Shown here: in pieces, positions 6,799-16,200 of the stretch
Position numbering within the stretch: position 1 is the stretch's first letter
Layout: each line of letters starts with the position of its first letter
Origin: Patescibacteria group bacterium
Lineage (GTDB): Bacteria > Patescibacteriota > Gracilibacteria > Peribacterales > Peribacteraceae
Direction: 5' to 3'
DNA length: 55,363 nucleotides
NCBI GenBank assembly: GCA_018814875.1
Contig: JAHIYH010000046.1
Location: 1 to 55,363, forward strand
Position numbers and translations under genes: made by a program
Notes under the pieces: model-generated
Databases searched by the model: none
What the model saw: the letters and a program-made list of their open reading frames with translations, nothing else
What the model was told of the DNA's origin: nothing

Positions 6799-9174
6799 TT
6801 ACCCCCTCAAAAAATCCGGTATCAGTAATGGCTGCTGCAAATCTGGGATTTGTTCAACTAGCTCCAAGTCTTCCAATGCGATTTTACCTACATACAGTCG
6901 TTTAAGATCTCCACCCTTTTCCAAGAAGCGTTCTATGGATCTAAGTCCGCGGAAGTACACCATGCCCTTGGTAAATCCTCCATTTTCGGATGTATCACTA
7001 AGTCCGCGCTTGATGGTGATAGCTTGTGTTATTGCTTTCCTATCCGAGTATCCGATTTCTTCTTCTAAATATGCACGCGTTTCTGCAAAGGAATGTGTTA
7101 GGCCAAATTCCAGACCCAAGATGTTACGTGGTGCGTTGTAGCGATGTTCGTGATATAGACTTAAGGCTTGGTTTTGGTTGTGAATGGCCAGACCCTCTTG
7201 GGTATCCAAGTAGTTGGCACATCCTCTGCGGAAAAGTGCGAAAGGTTGATGGTCACCATTCTCTGCAGTGAGTACATGCGTCTCGATTTCATGTGCGATC
7301 AGTGACTTAACATGTGACAGTTGAAAGAGTGCTCCTTCGCGAATATAAATATGTTTTCCTCCCACTGTACAATCTGCAACCAGTCGTTTGCGAATAGCCA
7401 CTTCCCATCCATCCAACACATAATGTTCCAATATTTCTTCAAACATTTCTTTGGCACGCTCTGCATTTAAAAGATTATTCTGTGGCGGTGGAAGATCGCA
7501 GGCAATGCGGTGATGCAATGCAGCTTCCGCTGCACGCAAGATAGAAGAGGAAGGTTGGCCGTAAAGATTTTTGGAAGCTTGTGTAAAGGCTTCTGCATTT
7601 CCACGTGCTTTAAGGAGTTCGATACGCATGAGAAGTTCCTTGCGTTTCTTTTCCAGCAATTGTCCAAGTGCGGAATCATCCTGAATAGGTTCCGTAAGTT
7701 TTTTTTGTACTTCTTCTAGACTTAGCTTGAGTTCAGGATAGTAGAAATTTGGGTTGTACTGGCGGTTTTCTTTTATTCGCTCGCGTTCTTCCTGCAGATT
7801 TACAGGTTTTAGGAATTTGATTAACAGAAGCTCCCGATCCATGGTCGCAAGAGTGTTATCTACTGCACGCAGGTCTACTTTTACAGACGATTTCTTAACC
7901 GGTTGCAATGATTCCTTAGATGGATCGATCAAAAAGTCAGCCAGATCACGACGACCAATGATTGCTTGTACATCTTTGGATGTAACTTCCTTTTTTGCCA
8001 CAAGTGTCTGGATTTTTTTGCCACCAAGTGTGAACTTAACGCGATATGTTTGTTCTGTTTTATCTTTTACTTCCGCCGCACCTTTCTCTATAAGTTTTTC
8101 GATAAGTTCAGGGGAGAAGATGGTACGTTCCTTTCCGGCAGCAATACGGCAGGGGACTTCTATGGTTGTTCCTGTACCGGTTACATAAAGAGTCTCGTTA
8201 GTTCCCAATACCGGACGATCATTCTTTGATTCTGATTCCGTCTTTTTTACCTTCTCTCCAAATAGGTCCTGACTCATACGCACCCCTTTTTCTGGTGAGC
8301 TGATTTTTAGACCTTGAACACGTTCCAGTCGTGAGTGTAACGGGGCAAGATTAGCCAGCTGTACCATCAGTCCTGCACGAGCATTCACTTCCAAAAGTGC
8401 AGGTCCCATTTGCTGATCAATAGTCATATCAACCGCCAAATAACCAATATTCGTTATTTTCTGAATGCGTGAACAAATGAGCAGAATCTCGTCCCAATAG
8501 GGGATTTTTATTCCCGATGGAGATCCGCCATGTGGAAGCTCTTTAATAAGAGAATGAAATTGTGCTGCATGAGTTGTCACGCCTTTTGCAATATCGATAC
8601 CAATACCGATACCTCCAAGGTGCACGTTACCTTTTCCTTCACTTATCTTTGTTGGAACCCTGAGCATCGCCATCACTGGGACCAGATTGAAAACGATTAC
8701 ACGAATATCGGGCAGACCTGCTGGGCGGAAGCGCGCGAAGCAATCATGCTGAATGAGAATCTGTTCGAAGAATGCAGTGTCTAGGCGGCCGCCAAGAGAA
8801 AATTTTCCGTCCAAAATATCTTCGATGTGTTCTTCTAATTCACGATTCGAGATTGGATATTTTCCCTGCTTAAGAAAATGTCCTTCTTTATTTCGCCCTT
8901 TTAGAACTATGATTCCTTCTCCTCCAAATCCGCAATTTGGTTTTAGTACACATTCATTGGGGAGCTGCTTGAAGTCGAAAGATCTAAGTTGCTGTCTTGT
9001 TTCAATACGTGCAAAAATTTTAGCTGCTGGGATTCCACGGGTTGCTAGGTATGCTTTAGTTTTAAGTTTGTCGTCGGCCAACGCTGTCGCCTTCTTTGGA
9101 TTAAATGGCTTCACATAGAGAAGATTGCGGGCGTTGATTCCGAGAATGCCTGAGTTAAGGAATTGTTTGAACAT
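6799..9174 (-). CDS. ATP-grasp ligase - RimB-like domain - DUF1704 metalloprotease fusion
   Basis: A 791-residue three-part protein. Residues 1-310 are an ATP-grasp domain of the alpha-L-glutamate-ligase-like/sugar-transfer group (ECVLKPNCGFGGEGIIVL, DIRVIVFNLVPVMAMLRVP, PALLEVNARAGL), expected to join a carboxylate to an amine. Residues about 330-425 resemble the retropepsin-like RimB/PF05618 domain (YRVKFTLGGKK, IIGRRDLADFLIDPSK), but the catalytic Asp-Thr-Gly is replaced (CRIAAGKER), so it is probably a binding domain. Residues about 470-780 are DUF1704, the MATCAP-type zincin family, with LIAHEIETHVLT (HExxxH) and TQEGLAI as the likely third ligand. The downstream minus-strand neighbour at 9237 is the 7TM partner typical of this ligase group. 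Substrate unknown. Confidence 0.85.
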   Translation of the reverse strand: MFKQFLNSGILGINARNLLYVKPFNPKKATALADDKLKTKAYLATRGIPAAKIFARIETRQQLRSFDFKQLPNECVLKPNCGFGGEGIIVLKGRNKEGHFLKQGKYPISNRELEEHIEDILDGKFSLGGRLDTAFFEQILIQHDCFARFRPAGLPDIRVIVFNLVPVMAMLRVPTKISEGKGNVHLGGIGIGIDIAKGVTTHAAQFHSLIKELPHGGSPSGIKIPYWDEILLICSRIQKITNIGYLAVDMTIDQQMGPALLEVNARAGLMVQLANLAPLHSRLERVQGLKISSPEKGVRMSQDLFGEKVKKTESESKNDRPVLGTNETLYVTGTGTTIEVPCRIAAGKERTIFSPELIEKLIEKGAAEVKDKTEQTYRVKFTLGGKKIQTLVAKKEVTSKDVQAIIGRRDLADFLIDPSKESLQPVKKSSVKVDLRAVDNTLATMDRELLLIKFLKPVNLQEERERIKENRQYNPNFYYPELKLSLEEVQKKLTEPIQDDSALGQLLEKKRKELLMRIELLKARGNAEAFTQASKNLYGQPSSSILRAAEAALHHRIACDLPPPQNNLLNAERAKEMFEEILEHYVLDGWEVAIRKRLVADCTVGGKHIYIREGALFQLSHVKSLIAHEIETHVLTAENGDHQPFALFRRGCANYLDTQEGLAIHNQNQALSLYHEHRYNAPRNILGLEFGLTHSFAETRAYLEEEIGYSDRKAITQAITIKRGLSDTSENGGFTKGMVYFRGLRSIERFLEKGGDLKRLYVGKIALEDLELVEQIPDLQQPLLIPDFLRG

Positions 9175-9175
9175 A

Positions 9176-9238
9176 GAAAGGGCTGGGGCTTGGGCTGGGG
9201 CTTGGGCATGAGCTAATCCTAGCCCTAGCCCGAATCCT
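9176..9238. repeat. GGGGCTTGGGCT / AGCCCTAGCCC inverted words
   Basis: GGGCTGGGGCTTGGGCTGGGG on one side and CCTAGCCCTAGCCCGAATCC on the other fold back as an imperfect hairpin between two minus-strand genes. The same word family reappears at 11342-11427 and inside the nuclease gene at about 17760-17797. Confidence 0.8.
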
Positions 9239-10730
9239 ATTCTTCCTGTAAGTGACTAAACACCTCACGGAATCTAAAGTATTCAACCAACCTTAATCCT
9301 GTCCATCTTCCCAATCCGATGTCTGCCAAGATAGTAAGGAGGATGATTTCGGGATACGCGAGGAGAACGGATTGCAGTGCTGCCCACGAAACTATGAAGA
9401 CACAAATAAGTGCAGCAAGAATAGTTTCTCCAATTCCAATTACAGCACTCCAGAGTCCTTCCTCAGTTTTTACTGCAAGGAAACTTTCGGACAGTGTGGA
9501 CATGATAAGTAGAATGAAGATCGTGTCACGTCCAAAAGTGATATCTAATGATGCGCCGATTCCAAGTAATAGCAGAAGTGTGATACTCACGACGGTTAAC
9601 ATGATTGCTACCTTTGGAATGTATAACAGTCGCCAACGGCGCAGCAGTGCACGTGTTGCATAGCTTGTGATCAAAATGAACAGTAAGAATGCCAGCCCCA
9701 ACGTCCATCCTAGTGACAAGAAGCTCAATGCCACCACAGAAGGGGTATAAAGTCCAAAAGTCGTCACACCAATCACTTGCTTAAGGAAGGCCAAAATCAT
9801 AGCAATGATCGGTAGAGTCAAAAGCAGTATAACAATCTGACTAGATACACCATGCGTCAGCATAAAGTTAACAAGAGAGGAGAGTAGATTCCACGGACGT
9901 GTCACGGTCGTCGATTCATCGACAACAATAAAATCAATATCGCGTTGTTCAATATCTGTAAGGAATGTTTCGGTATCTATTGCAGAAATCAGAGGGTTAA
10001 TAGCTTCTTTGCGTGTAATCACAATGCGATCAGGTTTGAGTACAGAAAAAGGTCCGCGCGCAGTCCGTGCGAGTGTGTTCAAACTACTATCTGTAATCAC
10101 CACAATATTTTGACTTTCGATTCCTGCCAGTCTTGTCGCGTCAGCTTCTGCAACTCGCATAAGTGCCTGAAGTCCGGTGATACCATCTGTCCACAAAATG
10201 ATTGTTTGTGAACCAGGGAGTGCGTTGCTCTGTTCCGATATTGTAGTGAAGAGTGCTTCTTCTGTGCTTACAGGAAGTGTGAGACCTCCGATGGGTTGAA
10301 CAATGCGCAAATACACGCCTTCGCTTGCAGCTGTTTGTTGGTGAATTTGAAGTTTCTCGCGTGAAACAGAACTATCGGCAACCAGTGCAATTTTGCGTTC
10401 ATACACTGTAATCATGCGTTGTGTTTCGGAATCATGTACCTCTCCATCGATCGTTGTTCGGATCGCTAGTCGTACAACAATCGCATCCACTGTCTCGGGT
10501 GTGTATACCACCTCTACTGTGCGGCTGATAGATTGAGAAATTCCCTCCACGTACCAGCGATACTCCGTGTCTTCCCCCAGTCCTTTACTGGATGAAGCAT
10601 CCAACACAAGTGTACGTCCGACCATTATTTCTTCGGGTCCGGAGATAATAGGGGCCAGAGGTTCGGTGCCCTGAGCGAGTGCTACTGTGGCGCTTGTAAG
10701 CAGTGCAATAGTGAAAGTTAGATAACGCAT
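9237..10730 (-). CDS. 7TM protein of the inactive-transglutaminase (UUP1-like) family
   Basis: Starting at the ATG at 10730, the protein begins with a clear signal peptide (MRYLTFTIALLTSATVALAQG). An Ig/PKD-like module (about 30-115) and an extracytoplasmic alpha/beta region (about 120-290) follow. The C-terminal seven-helix domain (about 305-480) contains VIGVTTFGLYTPSVVALSF, a hallmark of the 7TM_transglut family. Such proteins are known to sit next to ATP-grasp amidoligase-like genes, exactly as here, and may present or process the peptide made by the ligase at the membrane. The open frame could begin 24 codons earlier, but the signal peptide fixes the start. Confidence 0.8.
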   Translation of the reverse strand: MRYLTFTIALLTSATVALAQGTEPLAPIISGPEEIMVGRTLVLDASSSKGLGEDTEYRWYVEGISQSISRTVEVVYTPETVDAIVVRLAIRTTIDGEVHDSETQRMITVYERKIALVADSSVSREKLQIHQQTAASEGVYLRIVQPIGGLTLPVSTEEALFTTISEQSNALPGSQTIILWTDGITGLQALMRVAEADATRLAGIESQNIVVITDSSLNTLARTARGPFSVLKPDRIVITRKEAINPLISAIDTETFLTDIEQRDIDFIVVDESTTVTRPWNLLSSLVNFMLTHGVSSQIVILLLTLPIIAMILAFLKQVIGVTTFGLYTPSVVALSFLSLGWTLGLAFLLFILITSYATRALLRRWRLLYIPKVAIMLTVVSITLLLLLGIGASLDITFGRDTIFILLIMSTLSESFLAVKTEEGLWSAVIGIGETILAALICVFIVSWAALQSVLLAYPEIILLTILADIGLGRWTGLRLVEYFRFREVFSHLQEE

Positions 10731-10789
10731 ATTGGATGTAGTGTATACCATTTTCACTGTCTGAACTGCAGATTTTTGCCCCACCCCTA

Positions 10790-10995
10790 ACCACTCCCCC
10801 ACCCACCTTCGCCTCTGGGCTTCGGATGGGCAGGCAAGGGGAGGGGAACTCTGTTAAAGGAGAATAAGGATTTTTATTTCAATAACGAAGCTCCCCTTCC
10901 TCATGCCTGCCGCGCCGTAGCCTTGGCGAAGGCTGGTGGAGGAAGGGGTCGCCTGTCCACCGTAGCCAAAAGGCGTAGGCGGAGGGGATGGAGGT
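10790..10995. repeat. GC-rich palindromic repeat cluster
   Basis: The 277-bp gap between HPF and the 7TM gene holds no gene. It contains ACCTTCGCCTCTGGGCTTCGG, GGCAAGGGGAGGGGAAC and, further on, CTCCCCTTCCTCATGCCTGCC, GCGCCGTAGCCTTGGCGAAGG and CTGTCCACCGTAGCC. These pair with each other in inverted orientation and resemble the repeats at 999-1060 and inside uvrC. They look like a dispersed intergenic element of this genome. Confidence 0.7.
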
Positions 10996-11007
10996 TAAGA
11001 CAGCCAC

Positions 11008-11340
11008 CTAACTCACCACCGCTCGCTTTCGCTCCACATTCAGCTCCTTATATTCATTAATCTGTGGCCTGAGTTTTTCCAAACATCGATCAATGGCTAT
11101 CATTGGATCAGGACGGCGCGATTCAGCACGGAGTGTCTTTTTAGGGAGCTTTATTGTTACTGTCACCTTCATTTGATCCTGCCCCTTTTTGGTACTTCGA
11201 TTGTTGGCTTCTACTCTTATTGCAGAGCTCTCATCTTTGATTCTTTTGCAGTACGTTGCCAATTTTCCCAGTTTTTTAGCAATTTGTATAAGCTGGCGAT
11301 CGGAGAACTCGAAGCCTTTTTCGAAGTGTTGGATGTTCAT
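11008..11340 (-). CDS. HPF/RaiA-like ribosome hibernation factor
   Basis: A 110-residue protein matching the short HPF/sigma-54 modulation fold: an N-terminal strand MNIQHFEKGFEFSDRQLIQIAKKLGKL, an IRVEAN/KVTVTIKLP sheet and a helix MIAIDRCLEKLRPQINEYKE. Family members bind the 30S A/P sites and dimerise or silence ribosomes in stationary phase. No long C-terminal dimerisation domain is present. Start is ATG at 11340; a word-repeat array lies immediately upstream. Confidence 0.8.
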   Translation of the reverse strand: MNIQHFEKGFEFSDRQLIQIAKKLGKLATYCKRIKDESSAIRVEANNRSTKKGQDQMKVTVTIKLPKKTLRAESRRPDPMIAIDRCLEKLRPQINEYKELNVERKRAVVS

Positions 11341-11341
11341 A

Positions 11342-11427
11342 AGACTAGGGGTTAGGGGATAGGGCTGGGGATAGGGCTGGGGATAGGGCTGGGGCTAGGG
11401 CTGGGGCTGGGGCTGGGGCTCTGGGGT
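11342..11427. repeat. AGGGCTGGGG tandem word array
   Basis: About eight head-to-tail copies of a GGGCTGGGGATA/GGGCTGGGGCTA-type word lie between the divergent HPF gene and the four-gene operon. The copies differ at one or two bases, as expected from slippage followed by drift. It is strongly G-rich on the plus strand, so G-quadruplex formation is possible. Confidence 0.85.
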
Positions 11428-11459
11428 TAGATTAACACGAAAATGGGATGAGTAGGAGG

Positions 11460-11488
11460 TTGTTAAAATTGGGGGTTTTTGCTATAAT
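11460..11488 (+). promoter_or_regulatory. Sigma70-type promoter of the four-gene operon
   Basis: TTGTTA at 11460-11465 and a perfect TATAAT at 11483-11488 are separated by 17 bp. Transcription would start near 11495, about 20 nt before the ATG at 11515. No Shine-Dalgarno sequence is present in the short leader. Confidence 0.75.
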
Positions 11489-11514
11489 ATAAGAGAAATT
11501 ACACATAAACATAT

Positions 11515-11757
11515 ATGGATATTCCAAAGCTAATTAAGCGGGTGAAAGCTAGCCGTCTCCTATCGGAGAAAGAGCAGAAATATTGGCTAAATAAGATGGA
11601 AACGATGAATGATAAAGACCTTGTAGAGCTTGATGGCATTTTGGAATATGCAGAGAAGATTGACTGGGAAGAAGCAATTCCTAAGTACGAAAAAGCAGTG
11701 AAAGCAGCAGGTGAGGTCTATACGAACACGCTTACAAAACTTCAAGTCGCCACATAA
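11515..11757 (+). CDS. Small helical protein, first gene of unknown operon
   Basis: An 80-residue, charged, all-helical protein (KLIKRVKASRLLSEKEQKYW, KMETMNDKDLVELDGILEYAE) without signal or membrane segment. No family recognised. It directly follows the strong promoter at 11460 and is 15 nt ahead of the next gene on the same strand, so it probably leads a four-gene operon. Its pattern (two helix-loop-helix units) would suit an adaptor or regulatory subunit, but that is only inference. Confidence 0.75.
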   Translation: MDIPKLIKRVKASRLLSEKEQKYWLNKMETMNDKDLVELDGILEYAEKIDWEEAIPKYEKAVKAAGEVYTNTLTKLQVAT

Positions 11758-11772
11758 TTCTCCCAATTTATT

Positions 11773-12738
11773 ATGCCTACCAATCACATCGAATCCTTCG
11801 GCGACAAGAAGAAAAAGATTGTCGAGGAACTTAAAGGTTTAAAAAAAGAGATCGAAGACTATTCAACTGCGCAAGCTATGACTGATCCGGAGATCGCAGC
11901 ACTAACTGATGCTCAGAAGACAGAAAAAGTTAATAAGCTAAATGCTAAGGTCGCGGAACTTAAGGCCAAGCTTGAGCAGGATGTAGTTCGCTGGAAGGAA
12001 ACACTAGGTACAGATAATGCTCCTGCACTGGAAGCAATCGATACTTTCTGGCAAGAGATGCAAGAGAAGATTGATGGTATCAATAAAACAGAAATTGGAG
12101 GATTGCTTACCGGCTTAGAGGAATTAAGACAGAGAGTAGAAGCAGCAGAAACTAACACGGTCGCTCCAGATGAAGATACAACTGCAGAAGAAATTATGGA
12201 GGCTGACAAAGTACCAACAGTCAAAGACATTATTGTAGAAATGGAAGAAGAGGAGCAGACAGGATTTGCTGGAATGATCGCCAAGTTTTCCAAGATGGCA
12301 AAGCCTCTTATGAAAATACTATCTGGTCTGATGATTGAATTTAAAAAGATTAGTTTGAGCATGAATCCTTTTGGAAGTGAGGCTAGCAAGCAACAGGCTC
12401 GTGCAGAATTAGAAAAGATGCAGGAAGCATACGAAAGCAACTACGGAACGGATGACTTGCGTGATCTATTCACTGCACAAGCAAAGGAGCTTGGATTCGA
12501 GAAGCTGGTCTTTAAACCGGGTTTGTTTGATGGCAAAGCTGTGACAAGTTTTAACCAAAAATATCTCGCTTACAGAGATATAGATCCCAGTAAGACAAAA
12601 GAGCAATACATTAAGGAGCTTCTGACAGAGTATGTTAAAGATGATGCAGTCGTGACCGAGACTGCTTTGGCGGGGGAAGAACATTTTATTACGATGAAAG
12701 GATTTATGGAGGGTAAGAAGCCACAGGTTGTTGCATAA
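11773..12738 (+). CDS. Coiled-coil protein of unknown function
   Basis: This 321-residue acidic protein has a long N-terminal coiled coil (about residues 8-75, KKKIVEELKGLKKEIEDYS) and a second helical stretch at 85-125. An amphipathic/hydrophobic patch at about 170-200 (FAGMIAKFSKMAKPLMKILSG) may touch a membrane, followed by a folded C-terminal region. No known family recognised. It is the second gene of the operon; the ATG at 11773 has no Shine-Dalgarno sequence. It probably acts with the large membrane-associated protein encoded downstream. Confidence 0.8.
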   Translation: MPTNHIESFGDKKKKIVEELKGLKKEIEDYSTAQAMTDPEIAALTDAQKTEKVNKLNAKVAELKAKLEQDVVRWKETLGTDNAPALEAIDTFWQEMQEKIDGINKTEIGGLLTGLEELRQRVEAAETNTVAPDEDTTAEEIMEADKVPTVKDIIVEMEEEEQTGFAGMIAKFSKMAKPLMKILSGLMIEFKKISLSMNPFGSEASKQQARAELEKMQEAYESNYGTDDLRDLFTAQAKELGFEKLVFKPGLFDGKAVTSFNQKYLAYRDIDPSKTKEQYIKELLTEYVKDDAVVTETALAGEEHFITMKGFMEGKKPQVVA

Positions 12739-12759
12739 TTCATCTAATTTAAAACACAC

Positions 12760-13206
12760 ATGACAGACTCAATTCCTTCCAACGAACAACCCAGCGAAGT
12801 GATACAAGATGTGCCGCAAAGTTCAGATTTGTTGGATGGCAAGGTGCGTGAGTTTTTTGAATTGATGGAGAAAAGAAGTAATGCAAAGAAGGAAGATCGA
12901 AAAGCGGTAGAACAAGAGGCTGCAGAATTTGTTAGCACTCTTACTGATGATCAGAAGGAAAAAATCAGAGGTATTTATGAGGGTGTTGAGGAGCTACAAG
13001 CAATTGATGCACAACGATTAGTTGTACGTAGTCGCACAGGGCAAATTCTCAGTTTTATTCCTAACACAATTCACACAGTTTCTGATCCAATTGCCAGAAC
13101 ATCCAAGGAAACAATCGAGTTCGCTCTTAATTTACTTGGGCATACAGGTGCAGGATTATGGGGAGGACTAAAAAAGTTTGTAAATGCTTTCCGCCAAGCT
13201 GCATGA
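12760..13206 (+). CDS. Helical protein with C-terminal hydrophobic region, unknown
   Basis: A 148-residue protein with a charged helical first half (DLLDGKVREFFELMEKRSNAK, then EQEAAEFVSTLTDDQKEKIR) and a moderately hydrophobic second half ending TGAGLWGGLKKFVNAFRQAA. Its TGA overlaps the ATG of the next gene (ATGA at 13203), indicating translational coupling. No family recognised. Confidence 0.78.
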   Translation: MTDSIPSNEQPSEVIQDVPQSSDLLDGKVREFFELMEKRSNAKKEDRKAVEQEAAEFVSTLTDDQKEKIRGIYEGVEELQAIDAQRLVVRSRTGQILSFIPNTIHTVSDPIARTSKETIEFALNLLGHTGAGLWGGLKKFVNAFRQAA

Positions 13207-16200
13207 AACACTTAATTCCTTTTAATCATATGCAGTTCAAGTTTTCTTCTCGTGAGAGGCGCTTAGTCAATCGTGCTTACGAAGCCGAACGTCCTGCATA
13301 TATAATTGCAGAAAAAATTACTGAAGCTTCGCAGCAAGTTGAACTTGGTGATCAGGAGAAAGGTGCAGAGATTCTCGCGGAGGCAGAACCGTTTCTTGCA
13401 GAAAGTTTGGAAGCAGTGGAACGTGCACAAATCTACGAAAGTTTGAGCAATCTTGCTGTGGATGTGACCGAGGTGAAGCTCACAGCGCTCATTGAGAGTA
13501 TGCAGAAGAAGATGAAGCCGGAGGAAGTGGTTGATGTTGTGAAGCCTGTTGCTGCGAGTGTACCAGCAGAAGCTACCAAGGCTGTAGATAAATCAAAATG
13601 GGAACGTACAAAAGATTGGACTGGTAAAAAGATGGAACAAGTTGGAAACAATCTTGATCAGGCATGGGAGTGGTCTAAGGAGAATCCAGGAAAAACAGCT
13701 TTGATTGCTACTGCAACAATTGGCGCATTGAGTTTGCTGATGTGGCTAAGGCGTGGGTCAAAGAAAGAAAAGGCACAAAAGGGTAGTAAGTGGTCATGGC
13801 TTAAATGGGTACCCGTTGTTGGTGTATTGGGGTATGGGGTTTATAAGGGGCATCAGTATCTAAATAATAATTTTAAGACTTATGCGGATGCAATGGAAAA
13901 AGCAACACAAGCTATAGAAGATTTGAGTAGCGGTGGGAAAAAAGCAATAGACACGGCTGGAACAATTGCAGGTGGAGCCAAAAGCGGAGCTGAAAAAGTG
14001 ACACAAAATTTTAATGAATCTTTTGAAGGGGCAGGCAGCAATACAAGTGAAACTTTGGAACGCGAACGTAAAGGCGAATTTGAATCACCTGAGCAGTATT
14101 ATAGTTCACTCTTTGGATCGTTAATATTAGATGGATGTACAGTTGTGTTTTCGGATGGAATTTGTTACGTCACTAAGAGTGGAAAACAAATTCTTGCCAG
14201 TTCTTTGGAAGTAGGTTTAGGACTTGCCAGCGTTACAACGAATTTTTTGCAAGGGAATGAGACATATGAATATGGAGAAAATTTTAAACAATGTGTGAAG
14301 CTTTATGCAGAAACGGGAGTCATATATGCTGCGAGTTTTGCTGTTCTTGATTTTGCGTGGTTAAGTTCAGACGTTGGAATTAAAAAAGGGTTTGCAGAAG
14401 CATTGAAGCGCTCTGCTTTTTGGCCATATGAGGTGTACCGTAAAACTGGCTTGAAATTAGGAGTGGCTGCTCTGGATCCAGGGGCTGGTGGAGTAGTGGT
14501 GCGCACCGAAATTGAAACTACGCTTAGAAAGCCTAGGTACGCTGGACGTAGGATTAAATATGGCAAAATTGGCTCTCTTTTTGGTACGTGGGAAGAAGCA
14601 AATCTAGATTCACTCTTTAAGGAATGGCAAGCTTATGAGAGGCTTCTTCAAAATGTTGATAAAAAGAAAGGTACATCTTTGTTGCAACAAACACTGGATC
14701 ATCGTTGGAATCGTGTAGAGGCGAACTTAAAAAAAGGCATTAACTCATATTATAAGCGCACAGGAAAGCAACCTACCTTTTTACTGGAAATTGGTGATAG
14801 TAATCTCACTAGGCAGATTGACAGAGGGCATATTGATCCTAAGCATTTTCGTGATGTCTTGCAAAAAGGAAGTCTCCCTCCTGAGAAATTATCTACGAAA
14901 ACACTAGGAGATCTTCCCGAAAGTATGAATTCGGGTCTAGATTCACAATCTGTTGTTGTTGATAGTAGTGGTGTTCGTGTGGAAGAATCTGGCAATCAAG
15001 TTATTCATGCAGAAGCAGATGAGGTTGTAGGGAAAGCTGATGACGTTGTTCCAGATGAGGTTGCAGGGAAAGCAGATGACGTTGCTAAAGTGGATGATGC
15101 TTCGGAAGCTGTGGCAGGAAAAGTTGGAGACAAAGCAGCCAAAAAAGCTTCCGCTTTAGCACCCGATACCATTGATGAAGGAGGAACTGTACGTAAGCCT
15201 AGTCCGGTACCGAACGATGTACCTGCGACCAGACGGCCAGATCTTACAGTTTTTGATCCTGATAATAAGCTCGGTGCTGAAGTAGCAAGCAGTGTTGATG
15301 ATGCTGCAGATGCAACAAAGTCATCGGAACTCATCGATATTACAAAGGGTGATCGTGTTGGACAGTTGATGTCGAGAGCAGGAGTTTCGGATGAAGCTAT
15401 TGAAGTTCTCAAAGTTGGAAATTTTGATTTGAGCGATAATCTTGTTAGAGTGGTCAATGAATCACCTGAATTTGCCACTGCTCTTGCAAAACACATCGGC
15501 AACAGCGATAGCCCTGCTGATGCCGTTAAGCTGCTTAATGAAGCATTCACAGGAATTAATGATCCAAAACAGGTTACAAGGATGGCTCAGATTCTTGGTA
15601 GCGAGAAAAAAATTGCTAAAGCACTATCTGTAGCTGAGAAAGGTGGAGATGTTGCGAAATCATTTTCGAAAATGGCGAAGATCGGAAAAGCACTTAATAC
15701 TCTTGGAGTTGTAGGAGATACAGTTGCCATCTGGGCTGCTGTTAATGAAATGAGAGTGACAAATGATCTAATAGAAAAATCAGATAATGAAGAAATGAAA
15801 AGATTGTATTATCAGAGGTATGGTTATCAAACTGCCGAGATAGGTGTATCAGGAGCAGGTTTGGTTACATTTGGTATGGCAACAGCAGGAGTAGGAGGCG
15901 CTGTTGCAACTCCGGTTGCAATCGCAACCGTACCTATATCTGTTGTGCTGTATGGAGCTTACGAAGGTCATAAATGGAAGGAAGATAAGACACGAACTGT
16001 TGATGATTGGGTTAAAGAAAGAGATGTTGTTGAGCTGATAACAGATTTACGTAGCTATGATGTTGGTGAACGAGTTGGTCATGGATGGGATGCATCTACG
16101 GGGCAAGGCAATTGGATCAATAACATGGTCCCAGGTCTTCAGATGTATAATGCCTTCTCTGGTAATTGGAAAAATGATGTAAAAAGAGTGATGGCAGATT

